Source: Leptolyngbyaceae cyanobacterium RM1_406_9 (lineage in GTDB: Bacteria > Cyanobacteriota > Cyanobacteriia > Elainellales > Elainellaceae). Taken from it: a stretch of DNA of 48,157 nt. This document shows, one piece after another, positions 1-8,797 of this stretch (position 1 is the stretch's first letter; each line of letters begins with the position of its first letter). The position numbers and the translations under genes are program-made. The notes beneath the pieces are model-generated. The model searched no databases. It was not told the origin of the DNA and saw nothing but the letters and a program-made list of their open reading frames with translations. The stretch spans positions 1-48,157 of the forward strand of contig JAAUQZ010000004.1 of NCBI GenBank assembly GCA_012033355.1, read 5' to 3'.

Positions 1-1541
1 GCTTTGGCAGAAATCTCTTCTTGCAAGCGGCGATCGCGTGCTTCTTCTAGCCTGGGCTGATAGATTGCCAAAAGCTGTTCGGCTTCGGCATAAGCCATCG
101 TGCCACTGGGAATCTCCTGCAACAGGTTGACTACAACTTGCCAGGTAATATGGGCTAGCTGCCAACCCTCAACCGATTCAGCTACGCCTTCACGCGCTTC
201 CGCTAAACGGGCGGTGTCTCTGGCAAGCTGAATTTTGTCCTGAGCCTGCTGCTCAATCACAATCCGCTGATTGATCATGCTGAGGTTAGCCTGATATTCT
301 GTCAGCTTTTGCTGCGCCAGTGGATGAATCGGATGATTGGCTGAAACCTTCTCTAGAAGGGCGATCGCTTCTTCCCACATTGCCCGAATCTCTTCCCATC
401 GGGTTAGCGGATGCGGTGGGTTTTGGCTAGCATGAGCCGCCTCATTTGCGGTTTGCAGCGCCGCAACAACTTGCCCTAATGCTTCAGATTGCGTTCCATA
501 AACTTGCAGCAAAGCCTGAGCTTCAGTATATTCCCCTGACCAACGTGGAATTGTGCCCAGCAGATAGCTTCCCTCTGCCAGCTTTTGGTAAGCCTCGTTG
601 ACATCCAGTGCAGATGAATTAGCCTGCACGAGTTGAGAGGCTTCCTGGCTAAGCTGTTGAGCCGTTTGCAGCGGCACACACGCACCAATCACGCAGGGGC
701 GGGTCAGCGCATACAGGCTGCCAGCTAACGCAAATAGTCCTGCCGCAGCCATCAGCCCCATCATCGGCAGCGGCAAGCGAGAGACGGGCTTTTGAGACGT
801 AGATAAAGGGGCTACCTTTGTGCTTTGCTCAGAATCTAACTCAGCACTTTGCTCAACGGCGGGTTGCACTGCAAGCTGAGCGTTCTTTGAATTGCCGACT
901 TCTGAACGTTCAGTCTCCGAGTGATTAACCTTTGGGTCAACCTTCTGCTCGATCTCTAAGCGATGAGTCTCCAGATGACCAGCCTCCAAAGAGTCCGTTT
1001 TCAAGCTCACAGTTTCAGTGACTTCAGGAGGCTCAAGCAATTGAGCTTCCTCAGCCTCAGTGAGTTTGTCAACCAAATCCGCATTAGCTAATTTTGCGGT
1101 GCTTGCCTCCGAGTGGGCTGTTGAAACGGCAGGCAAGCTCAATACAGCAGCGTTCTGAGGTTTAGTGCCAGAAATTTCAGCCTGCTGCACCCCGTTCAAA
1201 GTCTCTACTTGGAATGGCTCCAGGTCAAATCCGTCTGCTGCGTAGGGTTCATGTTCACCCGCAATGCGGAGATAAAACCGAACCGCCAGGGTTTTGGGTG
1301 GGGCGATCGCCAATCGAATAAGATCAGAATAGGACTGCCGTACCGTCTGCTCAAAAACCTCAAACGTTCTCCAGGGGTTGGGCGAAACCTCATAGGCGTG
1401 TTGAGCCAAAATAATTAGAGTTTGCTGCCTGATCGCGCATTTCACCTGAAGCGGAACCCTTAAGGGAAACTGCATTTGCACCTGGGTTTGCAGTCGATGT
1501 CCCAGAACTTCCATCTCATCCCGGCGTATTGCTGTTTTCAT
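1..1541 (-). CDS. Membrane-anchored coiled-coil/TPR-like protein of unknown function (3' end cut by window)
   Basis: An open frame of about 513 codons runs from an ATG at 1541 off the left edge with no stop, so the C-terminus is missing. The first 110 residues or so look globular (starting MKTAIRRDEMEVLGHRL). A long acidic, low-complexity linker rich in Glu, Ser, Thr and Ala follows to about residue 250. Next comes one hydrophobic helix (LPLPMMGLMAAAGLFALAG) and then an Ala/Gln/Glu-rich helical region resembling coiled coil or TPR. This suggests a cytoplasmic N-domain tethered to the membrane, with a helical domain on the other side. I do not recognise the family. The gene is divergent from the two-component system at 1723. 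The reading frame is solid; the function is unknown. Confidence 0.75.
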   Translation of the reverse strand, partial: MKTAIRRDEMEVLGHRLQTQVQMQFPLRVPLQVKCAIRQQTLIILAQHAYEVSPNPWRTFEVFEQTVRQSYSDLIRLAIAPPKTLAVRFYLRIAGEHEPYAADGFDLEPFQVETLNGVQQAEISGTKPQNAAVLSLPAVSTAHSEASTAKLANADLVDKLTEAEEAQLLEPPEVTETVSLKTDSLEAGHLETHRLEIEQKVDPKVNHSETERSEVGNSKNAQLAVQPAVEQSAELDSEQSTKVAPLSTSQKPVSRLPLPMMGLMAAAGLFALAGSLYALTRPCVIGACVPLQTAQQLSQEASQLVQANSSALDVNEAYQKLAEGSYLLGTIPRWSGEYTEAQALLQVYGTQSEALGQVVAALQTANEAAHASQNPPHPLTRWEEIRAMWEEAIALLEKVSANHPIHPLAQQKLTEYQANLSMINQRIVIEQQAQDKIQLARDTARLAEAREGVAESVEGWQLAHITWQVVVNLLQEIPSGTMAYAEAEQLLAIYQPRLEEARDRRLQEEISAK

Positions 1542-1578
1542 GCCACACCCAAGTGTTGGATCTTGTTTGAGTTCAATA

Positions 1579-1612
1579 GTCTATGCCAGTAATCTGTCTA
1601 TGCCAGTAATCT
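1579..1612. repeat. 17-bp tandem duplication in the divergent promoter region
   Basis: The unit GTCTATGCCAGTAATCT occurs twice head to tail (1579-1595 and 1596-1612) and is followed by a partial echo (GTACCAGT). It lies between the divergent genes at 1541 and 1723. It could be a duplicated operator or a simple slippage duplication. No function can be assigned from sequence. Confidence 0.7.
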
Positions 1613-1722
1613 GTACCAGTGGATAATCAGGACTCATAGCCACACTTCAAACCAATTTACACAATCTGGCTTAATCTGTCTTACGATCGAGCAACTTTTT
1701 CTGGTGAATTAAGCGTTCAAGC

Positions 1723-2433
1723 ATGGATATTCTTATCGTTGAAGACGAAGCTGAAATTGCTCAGCTCATCCAACTTTATTTAGAGAAGGAAGGGTTTTCT
1801 TGCCGTACCTGTCGAGACGGCATCACGGCGATCGAGATTTTTCAGGAACAAAAGCCCGACCTGATTATTCTCGACCTGATGATTCCTGGATTAGATGGCT
1901 TAGAAGTGTGTGCCCGGATTCGCCAAAAGCCAGGAAGTAAAGATCCCTACATTCTGATGCTGACTGCCAAAGGCGAAGAACTGGACCGCATTATCGGTCT
2001 TTCCACCGGGGCAGACGACTATATGGTAAAGCCCTTCAGCCCCAGAGAACTGGTTGCGCGGGTGCGGGCGCTGTTGCGGCGAACCTTGCGCCAGGGTGGG
2101 CAAAGCCAAACCTATCACACTCAGCACTTTTCCATCGATATGGATCAGCGACTCGCACATCGCCAGTTGGACAACCAGCAGTCGGAACCGCTTGACCTGA
2201 CGGCCCTGGAGTTTGAACTGTTAACGACATTCATGAGCTACCCCGGTCGCGTCTGGAACCGGACTCAACTGATTGAAAAACTCTGGGGCAGCGATTTCTA
2301 CGGCGACGAGCGAGTGGTAGACACTCACGTTGCCCGACTCCGCAAAAAGATTGAACCTGACCCTGCCAATCCCACGTTTGTCAAAACGGTCATTGGAGTA
2401 GGCTACAAATTTGAAGACACCCCAGCAGGCTAA
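1723..2433 (+). CDS. OmpR/PhoB-family response regulator
   Basis: Two-component transcription regulator of 236 residues, the usual length for the family. The receiver domain (about 1-120) has the acidic pocket at E7/D8, phosphoacceptor D51 in LIILDLMIPG, switch T81 and K103 in VKPFSPREL. The C-terminal winged-helix DNA-binding domain (about 135-232) contains the typical WGSDFYGDERVVDTHVARLRKK-type recognition region. The sensor kinase starts 67 bases downstream on the same strand, so the two are almost certainly a cognate pair in one transcript. The signal sensed and the target genes cannot be read from the sequence. The ATG at 1723 gives the full receiver N-terminus; the ribosome site before it is weak. 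Confidence 0.95.
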   Translation: MDILIVEDEAEIAQLIQLYLEKEGFSCRTCRDGITAIEIFQEQKPDLIILDLMIPGLDGLEVCARIRQKPGSKDPYILMLTAKGEELDRIIGLSTGADDYMVKPFSPRELVARVRALLRRTLRQGGQSQTYHTQHFSIDMDQRLAHRQLDNQQSEPLDLTALEFELLTTFMSYPGRVWNRTQLIEKLWGSDFYGDERVVDTHVARLRKKIEPDPANPTFVKTVIGVGYKFEDTPAG

Positions 2434-2500
2434 GCTGGTAGCTAATAATCCCTTTTCCATTCCTCACCTGCATCCATGCCCTCCACCCCCGCCCTAATCA

Positions 2501-3613
2501 ATGGCAAAGCTTGGACTGCGATCGCGCCTATTTCTTTCCCATGTCATTGTGATGATTGTGGGATTGTTGACACTAACTACTATCGGAAAATTTTCTTCAC
2601 CCCGATTTTTTGTGGTCTACCTGGAGCGCATTGAAGGGGAAGGTTATAGCGTGCGTCAGGTAAGAACTCAACTGATTCAAGGATTTGAGTCAGCCTGGAG
2701 TCGTGGTGCAGTCTGGTCGGTCGTGCTAGGAGCTACTGCCGCTGGCGGCTTGAGCTATTTGGTTTCTAAACGAATTGTGCAGCCGCTAATTCAGATGGAG
2801 GAAATTACCAAGAAGTTTTCTACTGGAAATTTGGAGGAGCGCGTTCCCGCTTACGAAATTCCAGAGCTAAACCAGTTGGCCTCCAGCTTCAATCGCATGG
2901 CGGCTGAGCTAGAGGGTGTAGAGCAGCGGCGACGAGAACTGGTCAGCGACCTGACACACGAACTACGAACCCCACTAACCGTTTTAGAAGGATACCTGGA
3001 AGGTTTGGCAGACGGCACGATTGACCCATCGGGGGATGTCTACTATTTGCTGGCCCGGGAAACAACTCGAATGCGGCGGCTAGTTAACGACCTGCAAGAG
3101 CTTTCCAAGATGGAGGCAGGCTACTTGCCGATTGACGTGCAGCCCGTCGATTTAAAGCCAATGCTGACCTCGCTGGTGCAAAAGTTTTCTGACCAGCTTT
3201 TGGAAGAAAATAGTCCCAAAATTCAGTTGCACTACCCTCCCGATACGCCTCTGGTGTTGGCGGACCCCGGACGGGTTGAGCAAGTTCTGGTTAACTTGCT
3301 CAGCAATGCGTTGCGCTACACCCCGTCTGGCTCCATTCAAATTCAGGTTTACCAGGGTACGAATAAGCTCTGGATTGCAGTGGCGGATACGGGTTTGGGA
3401 ATTGCCCCAGAGGATTTATCCCATGTGTTTGAGCGATTCTGGCGGGCAGACCGATCGCGCGATCGCCACTCTGGGGGCACGGGCATCGGGCTGGCCATCT
3501 CCCGCCGCCTGGTCGAGCTTCAGGGCGGCACGATTGAAGTCGAAAGCGAACTAAACAAGGGCAGTACCTTTCGCTTTTCGCTGCCTCTGGCATCCGTGAA
3601 GGCTCTCAGGTAA
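2501..3613 (+). CDS. Membrane sensor histidine kinase (HAMP-HisKA-HATPase)
   Basis: Partner kinase of the regulator at 1723. A first membrane helix lies at about residues 12-28 and a second at about 68-88, with only some 40 residues between them, so the extracytoplasmic sensor is very short. A HAMP domain follows (about 88-142). The HisKA motif HELRTPLTVLEGY puts the phosphorylated His at 153. The ATPase N box is NLLSNALRYTP, G1 is DTGLGIAP and G2 is GGTGIGLAIS. The layout matches BaeS-like kinases. The small outer loop argues for sensing a membrane or envelope state rather than binding a large ligand, which is inference. Confidence 0.95.
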   Translation: MAKLGLRSRLFLSHVIVMIVGLLTLTTIGKFSSPRFFVVYLERIEGEGYSVRQVRTQLIQGFESAWSRGAVWSVVLGATAAGGLSYLVSKRIVQPLIQMEEITKKFSTGNLEERVPAYEIPELNQLASSFNRMAAELEGVEQRRRELVSDLTHELRTPLTVLEGYLEGLADGTIDPSGDVYYLLARETTRMRRLVNDLQELSKMEAGYLPIDVQPVDLKPMLTSLVQKFSDQLLEENSPKIQLHYPPDTPLVLADPGRVEQVLVNLLSNALRYTPSGSIQIQVYQGTNKLWIAVADTGLGIAPEDLSHVFERFWRADRSRDRHSGGTGIGLAISRRLVELQGGTIEVESELNKGSTFRFSLPLASVKALR

Positions 3614-3693
3614 GGCAAAAGGGTAAGACAAAACCACTCACCCCTTGCCCATTCTTACAGCAATTTCCACTTGAACACACCACAAACCCCGGT

Positions 3694-3716
3694 AAGGGCG
3701 GTTCGCGAACCACCCC
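3694..3716. repeat. Dispersed palindrome around GGTTCGCGAACC
   Basis: A 12-bp perfect palindrome (GGTTCGCGAACC, 3699-3710) is extended by near-matching GGGC and CACCCC flanks. It sits just after the sensor kinase gene and before the convergent metalloprotease. Palindromes of this composition are common dispersed intergenic repeats in cyanobacteria. It could also act as a weak bidirectional transcription stop, but no T-run follows. Confidence 0.55.
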
Positions 3717-3749
3717 TACGCTCTTGGCTTACCCATCCAAAAACAGCTG

Positions 3750-5003
3750 TCAAACTAACTCCTCCGTCCTCTGTCCTCCCTTATCCCTCCCTACTCGCCT
3801 GATTCTGCTAGACGTGAGGCAGCTTGAGCAACCGCAGTAGGCATAGGTTGAGGCCGAATTACCAGCAACAATATCCAGGCTAGACCGCTGCCTAGCAACA
3901 CGTGGGGGAGCAGAGTTTCTGAAGGTGGCGCGGTAATTGATCTGATAGCCAATGTCGTCGAGAATGGCGGCATCCAAAACGGTTGGGCGTGTTCGCACAC
4001 CTCGAATAATCCGAGCTTCCATCAGTGTTCTACCTGACCCGCCATACTGATAGCCTTCTAAAATGTGGCTACTTCCTCTAAACTCTAAAGGAATCGGTCT
4101 ACCGCCATTTCTGGCTCTAGCATTACGGCCAATAAAGGTGCTTTCGTTGGTCAGATTCCTGAATGCATCAATGCCTCCCGCACCATTCGAGAAGCCTAAG
4201 ATGTGCCCTAATTCATGGGCTGCAACAGAGATAAAATCATAACGGTTAGAGGGAAGATCCCGGACAGTCGTGGGAGTGAGGTCAAAAAACCAGTTAACTT
4301 CTGAGTCAAACGTCATTGACCCAATCCAGGGCTGAAAGTCTGCTCCCGTGTAGCGTCGCTCGGTGCGATTCCAGCCGGATGATCTGGCTTGAGCCAGTGT
4401 CGTGAAGGGCAAGTTTCTTGCTCCTACAAACACAACCAAGTCATCAATTGGGTAGTTTGTGACAAATTCTCGAATGTTTTGCCCCGTCTGCGGATTCAAT
4501 ACATTAGGAGTTCTGGTGCCAGTGGGAACGGTAGGAAAATTGTCCTGAATAATATTTTCCCAAAGACTTGCGGCTGCCTCTAGCACTCTTCGTTTTCCAG
4601 GCGTAAACCAGCGATTGGTGTCAAATCGGTAATCAAATTTGATATTAAAGGTGCGTGGGGTAGTGGAAGCAACGCTCAGTTGGTAAGGTGTGTTTTGCTG
4701 GCGATCGCGAGCATAAACTCGAATAAAGTAAACCCCTGGGTCAAGCGTTTGTCGAATCACCTCAGACTGTCTGTCCGGTTTAACCGATCTTTTGATTACT
4801 CGCCCAGCCTGATTAAGTAATGCCACATCCGCATTTGCGGCTAACCCCCTGAGCGCAAGGTTGAAATTGGCGCGAATGGAAAACCTGAAACGATAGTAGT
4901 CGTTCAAGTTGCTGCCCCCCACGCGGTTATTAATTCTAGTGGGTCTGGAAGTTACATTAATGGGGGTGGCTTGACTCAATGTAGCTTCAGTCAATCTGGA
5001 CAT
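3750..5003 (-). CDS. Extracellular zinc metalloprotease with PPC-like N-domain
   Basis: A protein of 417 residues. Residues about 25-125 resemble a bacterial pre-peptidase C-terminal (PPC) beta domain (YYRFRF..., GVYFIRVYARD). The rest is a zincin catalytic domain with HELGHILGF, giving two zinc His and the catalytic Glu. The position for a matrixin third His holds Asn. The GSSH about 60 residues later is the likely third ligand, as in leishmanolysin-like enzymes, and a Met-turn candidate lies in GRTLMEAR. There is no N-terminal signal peptide, which fits non-classical or type I export. The last 20 or so residues are encoded by GGACGGAG-like low-complexity DNA and look like run-on; another frame gives a more ordinary ending (QAASRLAESGE), so the C-terminus may be misread. 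A GGGAG ribosome site precedes the ATG. Confidence 0.8.
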   Translation of the reverse strand: MSRLTEATLSQATPINVTSRPTRINNRVGGSNLNDYYRFRFSIRANFNLALRGLAANADVALLNQAGRVIKRSVKPDRQSEVIRQTLDPGVYFIRVYARDRQQNTPYQLSVASTTPRTFNIKFDYRFDTNRWFTPGKRRVLEAAASLWENIIQDNFPTVPTGTRTPNVLNPQTGQNIREFVTNYPIDDLVVFVGARNLPFTTLAQARSSGWNRTERRYTGADFQPWIGSMTFDSEVNWFFDLTPTTVRDLPSNRYDFISVAAHELGHILGFSNGAGGIDAFRNLTNESTFIGRNARARNGGRPIPLEFRGSSHILEGYQYGGSGRTLMEARIIRGVRTRPTVLDAAILDDIGYQINYRATFRNSAPPRVARQRSSLDIVAGNSASTYAYCGCSSCLTSSRIRRVGRDKGGQRTEELV

Positions 5004-5136
5004 GGCAAAGCTCCCTGTTTAATCTCTCCTTAATGCAGGAAATCGTTCTCGTTTAGAGTACATCACAGATCAAGCCAGGGATGGAAAGTGACCAGGTTTT
5101 TGTAACAACATCAGAACTTACGCACATTCTCTGCGG

Positions 5137-5160
5137 AACAAGAGGCTTAAGCCCCTTGTT
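5137..5160. repeat. 24-bp near-perfect palindrome (dispersed repeat)
   Basis: AACAAGAGGCTTAAGCC followed by CCTTGTT is palindromic around GGCTTAAGCC with one mismatch. It lies downstream of the pentapeptide gene and upstream of the metalloprotease. It looks like a dispersed cyanobacterial intergenic palindrome rather than a terminator, since no T-tract follows. Confidence 0.5.
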
Positions 5161-5232
5161 GACCCAGAAATCGCTTGGTTTGCGTTCTGCTTGCGTAGTT
5201 CCTGAAGATAAGGAGAACATTGTGCAGGCAAG

Positions 5233-5952
5233 CTAGCGATCGCAAATTACCCGATCAAACACAATCGCTCCACGCCAGTCTGCCTCTGTCAACCCGGTGC
5301 CGCGCAAATCTGCCCCATTCAGGTAGGTTCCGGCAAAGTTTACACCTGTCAGCTTTGCCCCAATCAATTGCGCCTTAGTCAAGTCAGCATTTGCCAGGTT
5401 CACTTCACCCAGATCTGCTGCATTCAAATTTGCACCTCTCAGCTTTGCGCCACTCAGATTAGCCCCCCACAGATTCGCGCCACTCAAGTCAGCTTCCGTT
5501 AAGATCGCCTGACTTAAATCTGTTCCTGATAAAATCGCCCAACTTAGATTCGCGCTGGTTAAGTTTGCACCTCTCAAGTCGCTGCCTAAAATCGAACGAT
5601 ACAGATTCGCTCCCTTCAGGTTGACCCGTTTTAGTTTAGTGCTGTGAAGGTTAAGTCCACTCAAGTTTGCGCCCCAGAGGTTTGCGCCCGTCAGGTCAAC
5701 GTCAGATAAATCAGCGTCAATGAGAATTACCTGATTTAGAATGGCATCACGCAAGTTTGCCCCCGCCAGATTTGCACCGCTCAAGCTAGAGCCGCGCAGA
5801 TTCGCACCTGCCAGGTCGGCCTCAGACAAATCTGCCCCACTCAGGTCTACGCCACTCAAGCTAATTCCCCTCATTACCGCTCGATGGAGATTAATTTTGG
5901 CGAAATTGCGCTCTTTCATTTCGTAGCGCTCTAACAGTTCCTTAACGTCCAT
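5233..5952 (-). CDS. Pentapeptide-repeat protein
   Basis: A protein of 239 residues built almost wholly from A(D/N)LxX repeats ([19 protein letters not shown] and so on) from about residue 25 to 225. Such repeats fold as a right-handed quadrilateral beta helix. The short N-terminal segment ([20 protein letters not shown]) is helical and typical of many cyanobacterial members. There is no signal peptide or membrane segment, so it is probably cytoplasmic. Cyanobacterial genomes carry dozens of these proteins, most without known function; a few relatives elsewhere mimic DNA. It is transcribed alone, divergent from ycf23. Confidence 0.93.
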   Translation of the reverse strand: MDVKELLERYEMKERNFAKINLHRAVMRGISLSGVDLSGADLSEADLAGANLRGSSLSGANLAGANLRDAILNQVILIDADLSDVDLTGANLWGANLSGLNLHSTKLKRVNLKGANLYRSILGSDLRGANLTSANLSWAILSGTDLSQAILTEADLSGANLWGANLSGAKLRGANLNAADLGEVNLANADLTKAQLIGAKLTGVNFAGTYLNGADLRGTGLTEADWRGAIVFDRVICDR

Positions 5953-6114
5953 CTGGTTAAATCTCTTTTCTAGGTTGGTAGTGCTGGCGTGCTGGTAGGG
6001 CGGGAATTTCCATGTTTCGCAGAAATCGGGTTGGGAAAAACCAGAATATCTTCAGCAAGATTGGCAGTAATGCGGCAAAATGATCCTACAATTTGCCAAA
6101 TTCGGGAAGATTTT

Positions 6115-6864
6115 ATGATCCTTCATCCCTCTCTTCAGAGTTCCCTCAGCCGAGGCAATGCCCTCAAAGTCATCAGTGGTTTAACCAATTTCAATGCTGA
6201 CCGGGTTGCGGCCATTGTCAACGCAGCAGATCGAGGTGGCGCAACGTTTGTGGACCTGGCGGCTGACCCCAATCTGGTGCGGCTGGCAAAGCAACTGACT
6301 CGGCTACCGATTTGCGTCTCAGCGGTCGAACCAGAGCAATTTGTCACTGCTGCTGAAGCAGGTGCCGATTTGATTGAAATCGGAAATTTTGATGCGTTTT
6401 ACGCTCAGGGACGACGATTTGAAGCCGCAGAGGTACTGGAACTGACTCATCGAACGCGATCGCTCCTCCCTCAAATCACCCTTTCTGTAACTGTTCCCCA
6501 TATCCTGGAACTAGACCAACAGGTGCAGCTTGCTGAAGAAATGGTTAATGCTGGAGCCGACATCATTCAAACCGAAGGGGGCACCAGCAGCAGCCCCAAC
6601 CACTCGGGTACGCTGGGACTGATCGAAAAAGCAGCTCCCACTCTAGCGGCAGCTTATGAAATCTCTCGTGCGGTATCTATACCTGTGCTGTGTGCTTCTG
6701 GTTTGTCAAACGTGACGGTGCCAATGGCGATCGCCGCTGGAGCATCCGGGGTAGGCGTAGGCTCTGCAATCAATCAACTGAACAGCGAAGTAGCCATGAT
6801 TGCTGCGGTTCGCAGTCTGGTTGAAGCGCTGGCGACGGTGCAGCGGAGTCAGGTAGCGGTGTAA
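6115..6864 (+). CDS. ycf23: Ycf23/DUF561 family protein
   Basis: The start is set at ATG 6115 because GGAAGA lies at the right spacing before it and homology-like sequence begins there (LKVISGLTNFN). An upstream in-frame extension to 5989 is unlikely to be translated. The 249 residues form a TIM-barrel-like protein with alternating strands (VDLAADPNLV, ICVSAVEP, DLIEIGNFDAFY, PVLCASGLS) and a glycine-rich phosphate-binding-like end (AAGASGVGVGSAI). The family is conserved in cyanobacteria and red-algal plastids and has no settled biochemical role. It is monocistronic and followed by a strong terminator. Confidence 0.9.
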   Translation: MILHPSLQSSLSRGNALKVISGLTNFNADRVAAIVNAADRGGATFVDLAADPNLVRLAKQLTRLPICVSAVEPEQFVTAAEAGADLIEIGNFDAFYAQGRRFEAAEVLELTHRTRSLLPQITLSVTVPHILELDQQVQLAEEMVNAGADIIQTEGGTSSSPNHSGTLGLIEKAAPTLAAAYEISRAVSIPVLCASGLSNVTVPMAIAAGASGVGVGSAINQLNSEVAMIAAVRSLVEALATVQRSQVAV

Positions 6865-6891
6865 TCGCCTGATCCTATAATTCAGTAGTGA

Positions 6892-6922
6892 AAAAGTGCC
6901 CGGCATTGCGCTAGGCACTTTT
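6892..6922 (+). terminator. Rho-independent terminator after ycf23
   Basis: AAAAGTGCC (6892-6900) pairs perfectly with GGCACTTTT (6914-6922) across a 13-base loop. The right arm runs into a T-rich stretch. It lies 28 bases after the ycf23 stop. Confidence 0.8.
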
Positions 6923-7019
6923 CTTTGCTCATTATTTCCTCGTTGCCAAACTAGAGCTTGGTAGCCAAACACGCTTCTAATACGGAATCCGTTTCATAAA
7001 CAATCACTATTGGATGTAC

Positions 7020-7083
7020 GGGCGAAGCATTCGGCAAAAGAATTGTGCTTTAGGGGCAAGAATTGTAACCGAATGCTTCGCCC
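7020..7083. repeat. Dispersed inverted repeat (GGGCGAAGCATTCGG)
   Basis: The 15-bp arms GGGCGAAGCATTCGG (7020-7034) and its exact complement (7069-7083) are separated by 34 bases. This motif is a familiar dispersed intergenic element of cyanobacterial genomes. It lies in a gap with no gene between ycf23 and the next minus-strand gene. Confidence 0.7.
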
Positions 7084-7141
7084 CTACCGATACCGCTACT
7101 CTACAGACAGATTTGGTATGAAGCAGCATTCTGTAGGAGAG

Positions 7142-7297
7142 CTAACGATCAGACACAACTACAGAAGCAACCTGTGAATTAGTGTTAACGACTGCTTGAG
7201 ATTCGCTCACACTATTTCGCATAATTACAGCCGCAATTCCACTGGAAAGGAGCAGTCCCAAAAATATTCCTAAAGCCATCGGGTAAGCCTGTTGCAT
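7142..7297 (-). CDS. Small single-pass membrane protein, hypothetical
   Basis: Read from ATG 7297, 51 residues with a hydrophobic helix close to the N-terminus (ALGIFLGLLLSSGIAAVIM) and a polar Ser/Val/Asn-rich tail. A TTG at 7357 would add 20 basic residues, but the ATG places the helix normally. No family is recognised. Composition and codon use look plausible, yet a chance open frame cannot be excluded. Confidence 0.4.
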   Translation of the reverse strand: MQQAYPMALGIFLGLLLSSGIAAVIMRNSVSESQAVVNTNSQVASVVVSDR

Positions 7298-7435
7298 TGT
7301 CAATCTCACAGTTACTAGTAAAGACTTGTTGGTAACAAATTTAACTGGCGATCGCAAGTGGAACTAGTGAGCAATTACTGAGGCTTATTCTGGAATCTGC
7401 CCGCAATCAAGTACAAACACTGAGGCTTGCTAGGT

Positions 7436-8703
7436 CTAGTTCTTTACACAGCGAAACCCTGCTAGGATTTGACGCACACCGGGGTGATACCAGTTACGAA
7501 AGGCGGAGCGTAGCCCCCAAGGACGGGTTGCCCAACTGCCGCCCCGCAAAACTTTATGCTGTCCGTCAAAGTAGACCTGGGAGTAGCCTGCGTACAAGAA
7601 AGGTTTGAAGCCGGGATAGCCTGTAAACCAGTCTGCTGTCCATTCCCACACGTTGCCTAGCATATCCTCACAGCCGTAGGCGCTTCGTCCGGCAGGGTAG
7701 GCATCGACGGGCGTGGTGTGTCCGATCCAGTGGTCGTGGTTGCAGTGTCGGGAGGTAGGTAAAGCCTCGCCCCAGGGATAGGTCCATCGCTGCTCTAGTT
7801 CAGGATTCCAACTGGCGGCTTTTTCCCATTCGGCTTCGGTGGGCAGGCGCTTGCCGACAGAGTTGGCGTAGGCTTCGGCTTCATACCAACTCACGCCACA
7901 AACGGGATGATCTTCCCATTCTGGGTTGTCTGACCAGTACAGCGGCTTGCCGACGGGGTGCTGCTGCAACCAATGCCAGCCTGCCTCTGACCACCAGTTT
8001 GATTCTTCATAGCCGCCTGCCTGCATGAATTGGCGATATTGCCCACAGGTGACAGGGTAGCGATCGATCCAGTAGTCGTCCAGGTAAACGGGATGCACCA
8101 TGCGTTCGTTGTCGAGGGCATCTAGAGCGTTGCTGCCTTGCTCGAAGTAGCCAGCGGGGATGAGGACGGAGGGATGAGGGCGGAGGGATGAGGACGGAGG
8201 GATGAGGACGGAGGAGGGGGGCGATCGCCGATTCCTGATACTTTTGTCTGTTGAAGCTGGAGAACCAGGGTAATGGTTTCGTTGTGCTGGCTTTCGTGCT
8301 GGAGGAGCCAGCGCCAGAGGCGTTCTTGTTGGTCTACGGGAGCGGTTTTGAGGTAGGTCAGAACTTTAGTGCGAATGGCATCCAGGTATTCGTGAAGTTC
8401 TGGCAAAGTGGGCAGAGTGGCTCGTTCTGCTTTGGGCAGTCCGTCTGCGGCAAATAGGCGGTGGTACTGCGGAAATTGGGGCGGCTGTCCGGCACATTTT
8501 TCCAAAATCCAAAAGGCTTCGGTGTAGGCGATGTGTCCTAAATGCCACCCAATTGGGCTGAAGTCGGGGTGCGCCTGGCGGGAAAGGGCGCTGTAATCTA
8601 TGCCGTCAAACAGTCCTAGCGTTGCTTCTCGGCAAGCCTGAAGCTGCTGTTGTAACTGTCGTCTGCGATCGCCTATTCCCCTTGTAGAGACGCGATCAAT
8701 CAC
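7436..8703 (-). CDS. egtB: Ergothioneine biosynthesis protein EgtB (frame-interrupted)
   Basis: EgtB is the non-heme iron sulfoxide synthase that joins cysteine or gamma-glutamylcysteine to hergynine. The N-terminal DinB-like half (codons ending near 8214) carries the metal-site features HPDFSPIGWHLGH and LLQHESQHNET. The C-terminal FGE-sulfatase half begins IPAGYFEQGSNALDALDNER and ends LRGGSWATRPWGLRSAFRNW...GFRCVKN. The two halves are in different frames. The break lies in the linker, at a C6 run (8216-8221) next to a 14-bp tandem array. One added base, or loss of one 14-bp unit, would restore the frame. The N-terminus is uncertain: a GTG at 8703 gives a normal length, while the only upstream ATG (8898) would overlap egtC by 101 bases. 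egtC lies immediately upstream in the same transcript; egtD is not in the window. Confidence 0.85.
8158..8213. repeat. Four tandem 14-bp units inside egtB linker
   Basis: Four copies of GGATGAGGACGGAG (one with a single change) run from 8158 to 8213. Each unit is two related heptamers, GGATGAG and GACGGAG, resembling the short tandemly repeated heptanucleotides (STRR) of cyanobacteria. Because 14 is not a multiple of three, unit gain or loss shifts the egtB frame. Confidence 0.85.
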
Positions 8704-8797
8704 GTCTTCACTCAAAAACTGGGTAGATACCGAATTGCTTTTATTTTTGTTGAGGAAATTGGCAAGGCGATCGGTCGCATCTTTACCAAATTCCGCT

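Noticed and set aside
1205-1418. Short frames on both strands inside the first gene
   Set aside because: They lie within the long partial minus-strand gene ending at 1541 and have no independent support.
3750-5003. Inactive metalloprotease because the third zinc ligand is Asn
   Set aside because: Related zincin families use a distant His; GSSH downstream is a good candidate, so inactivity is not supported.
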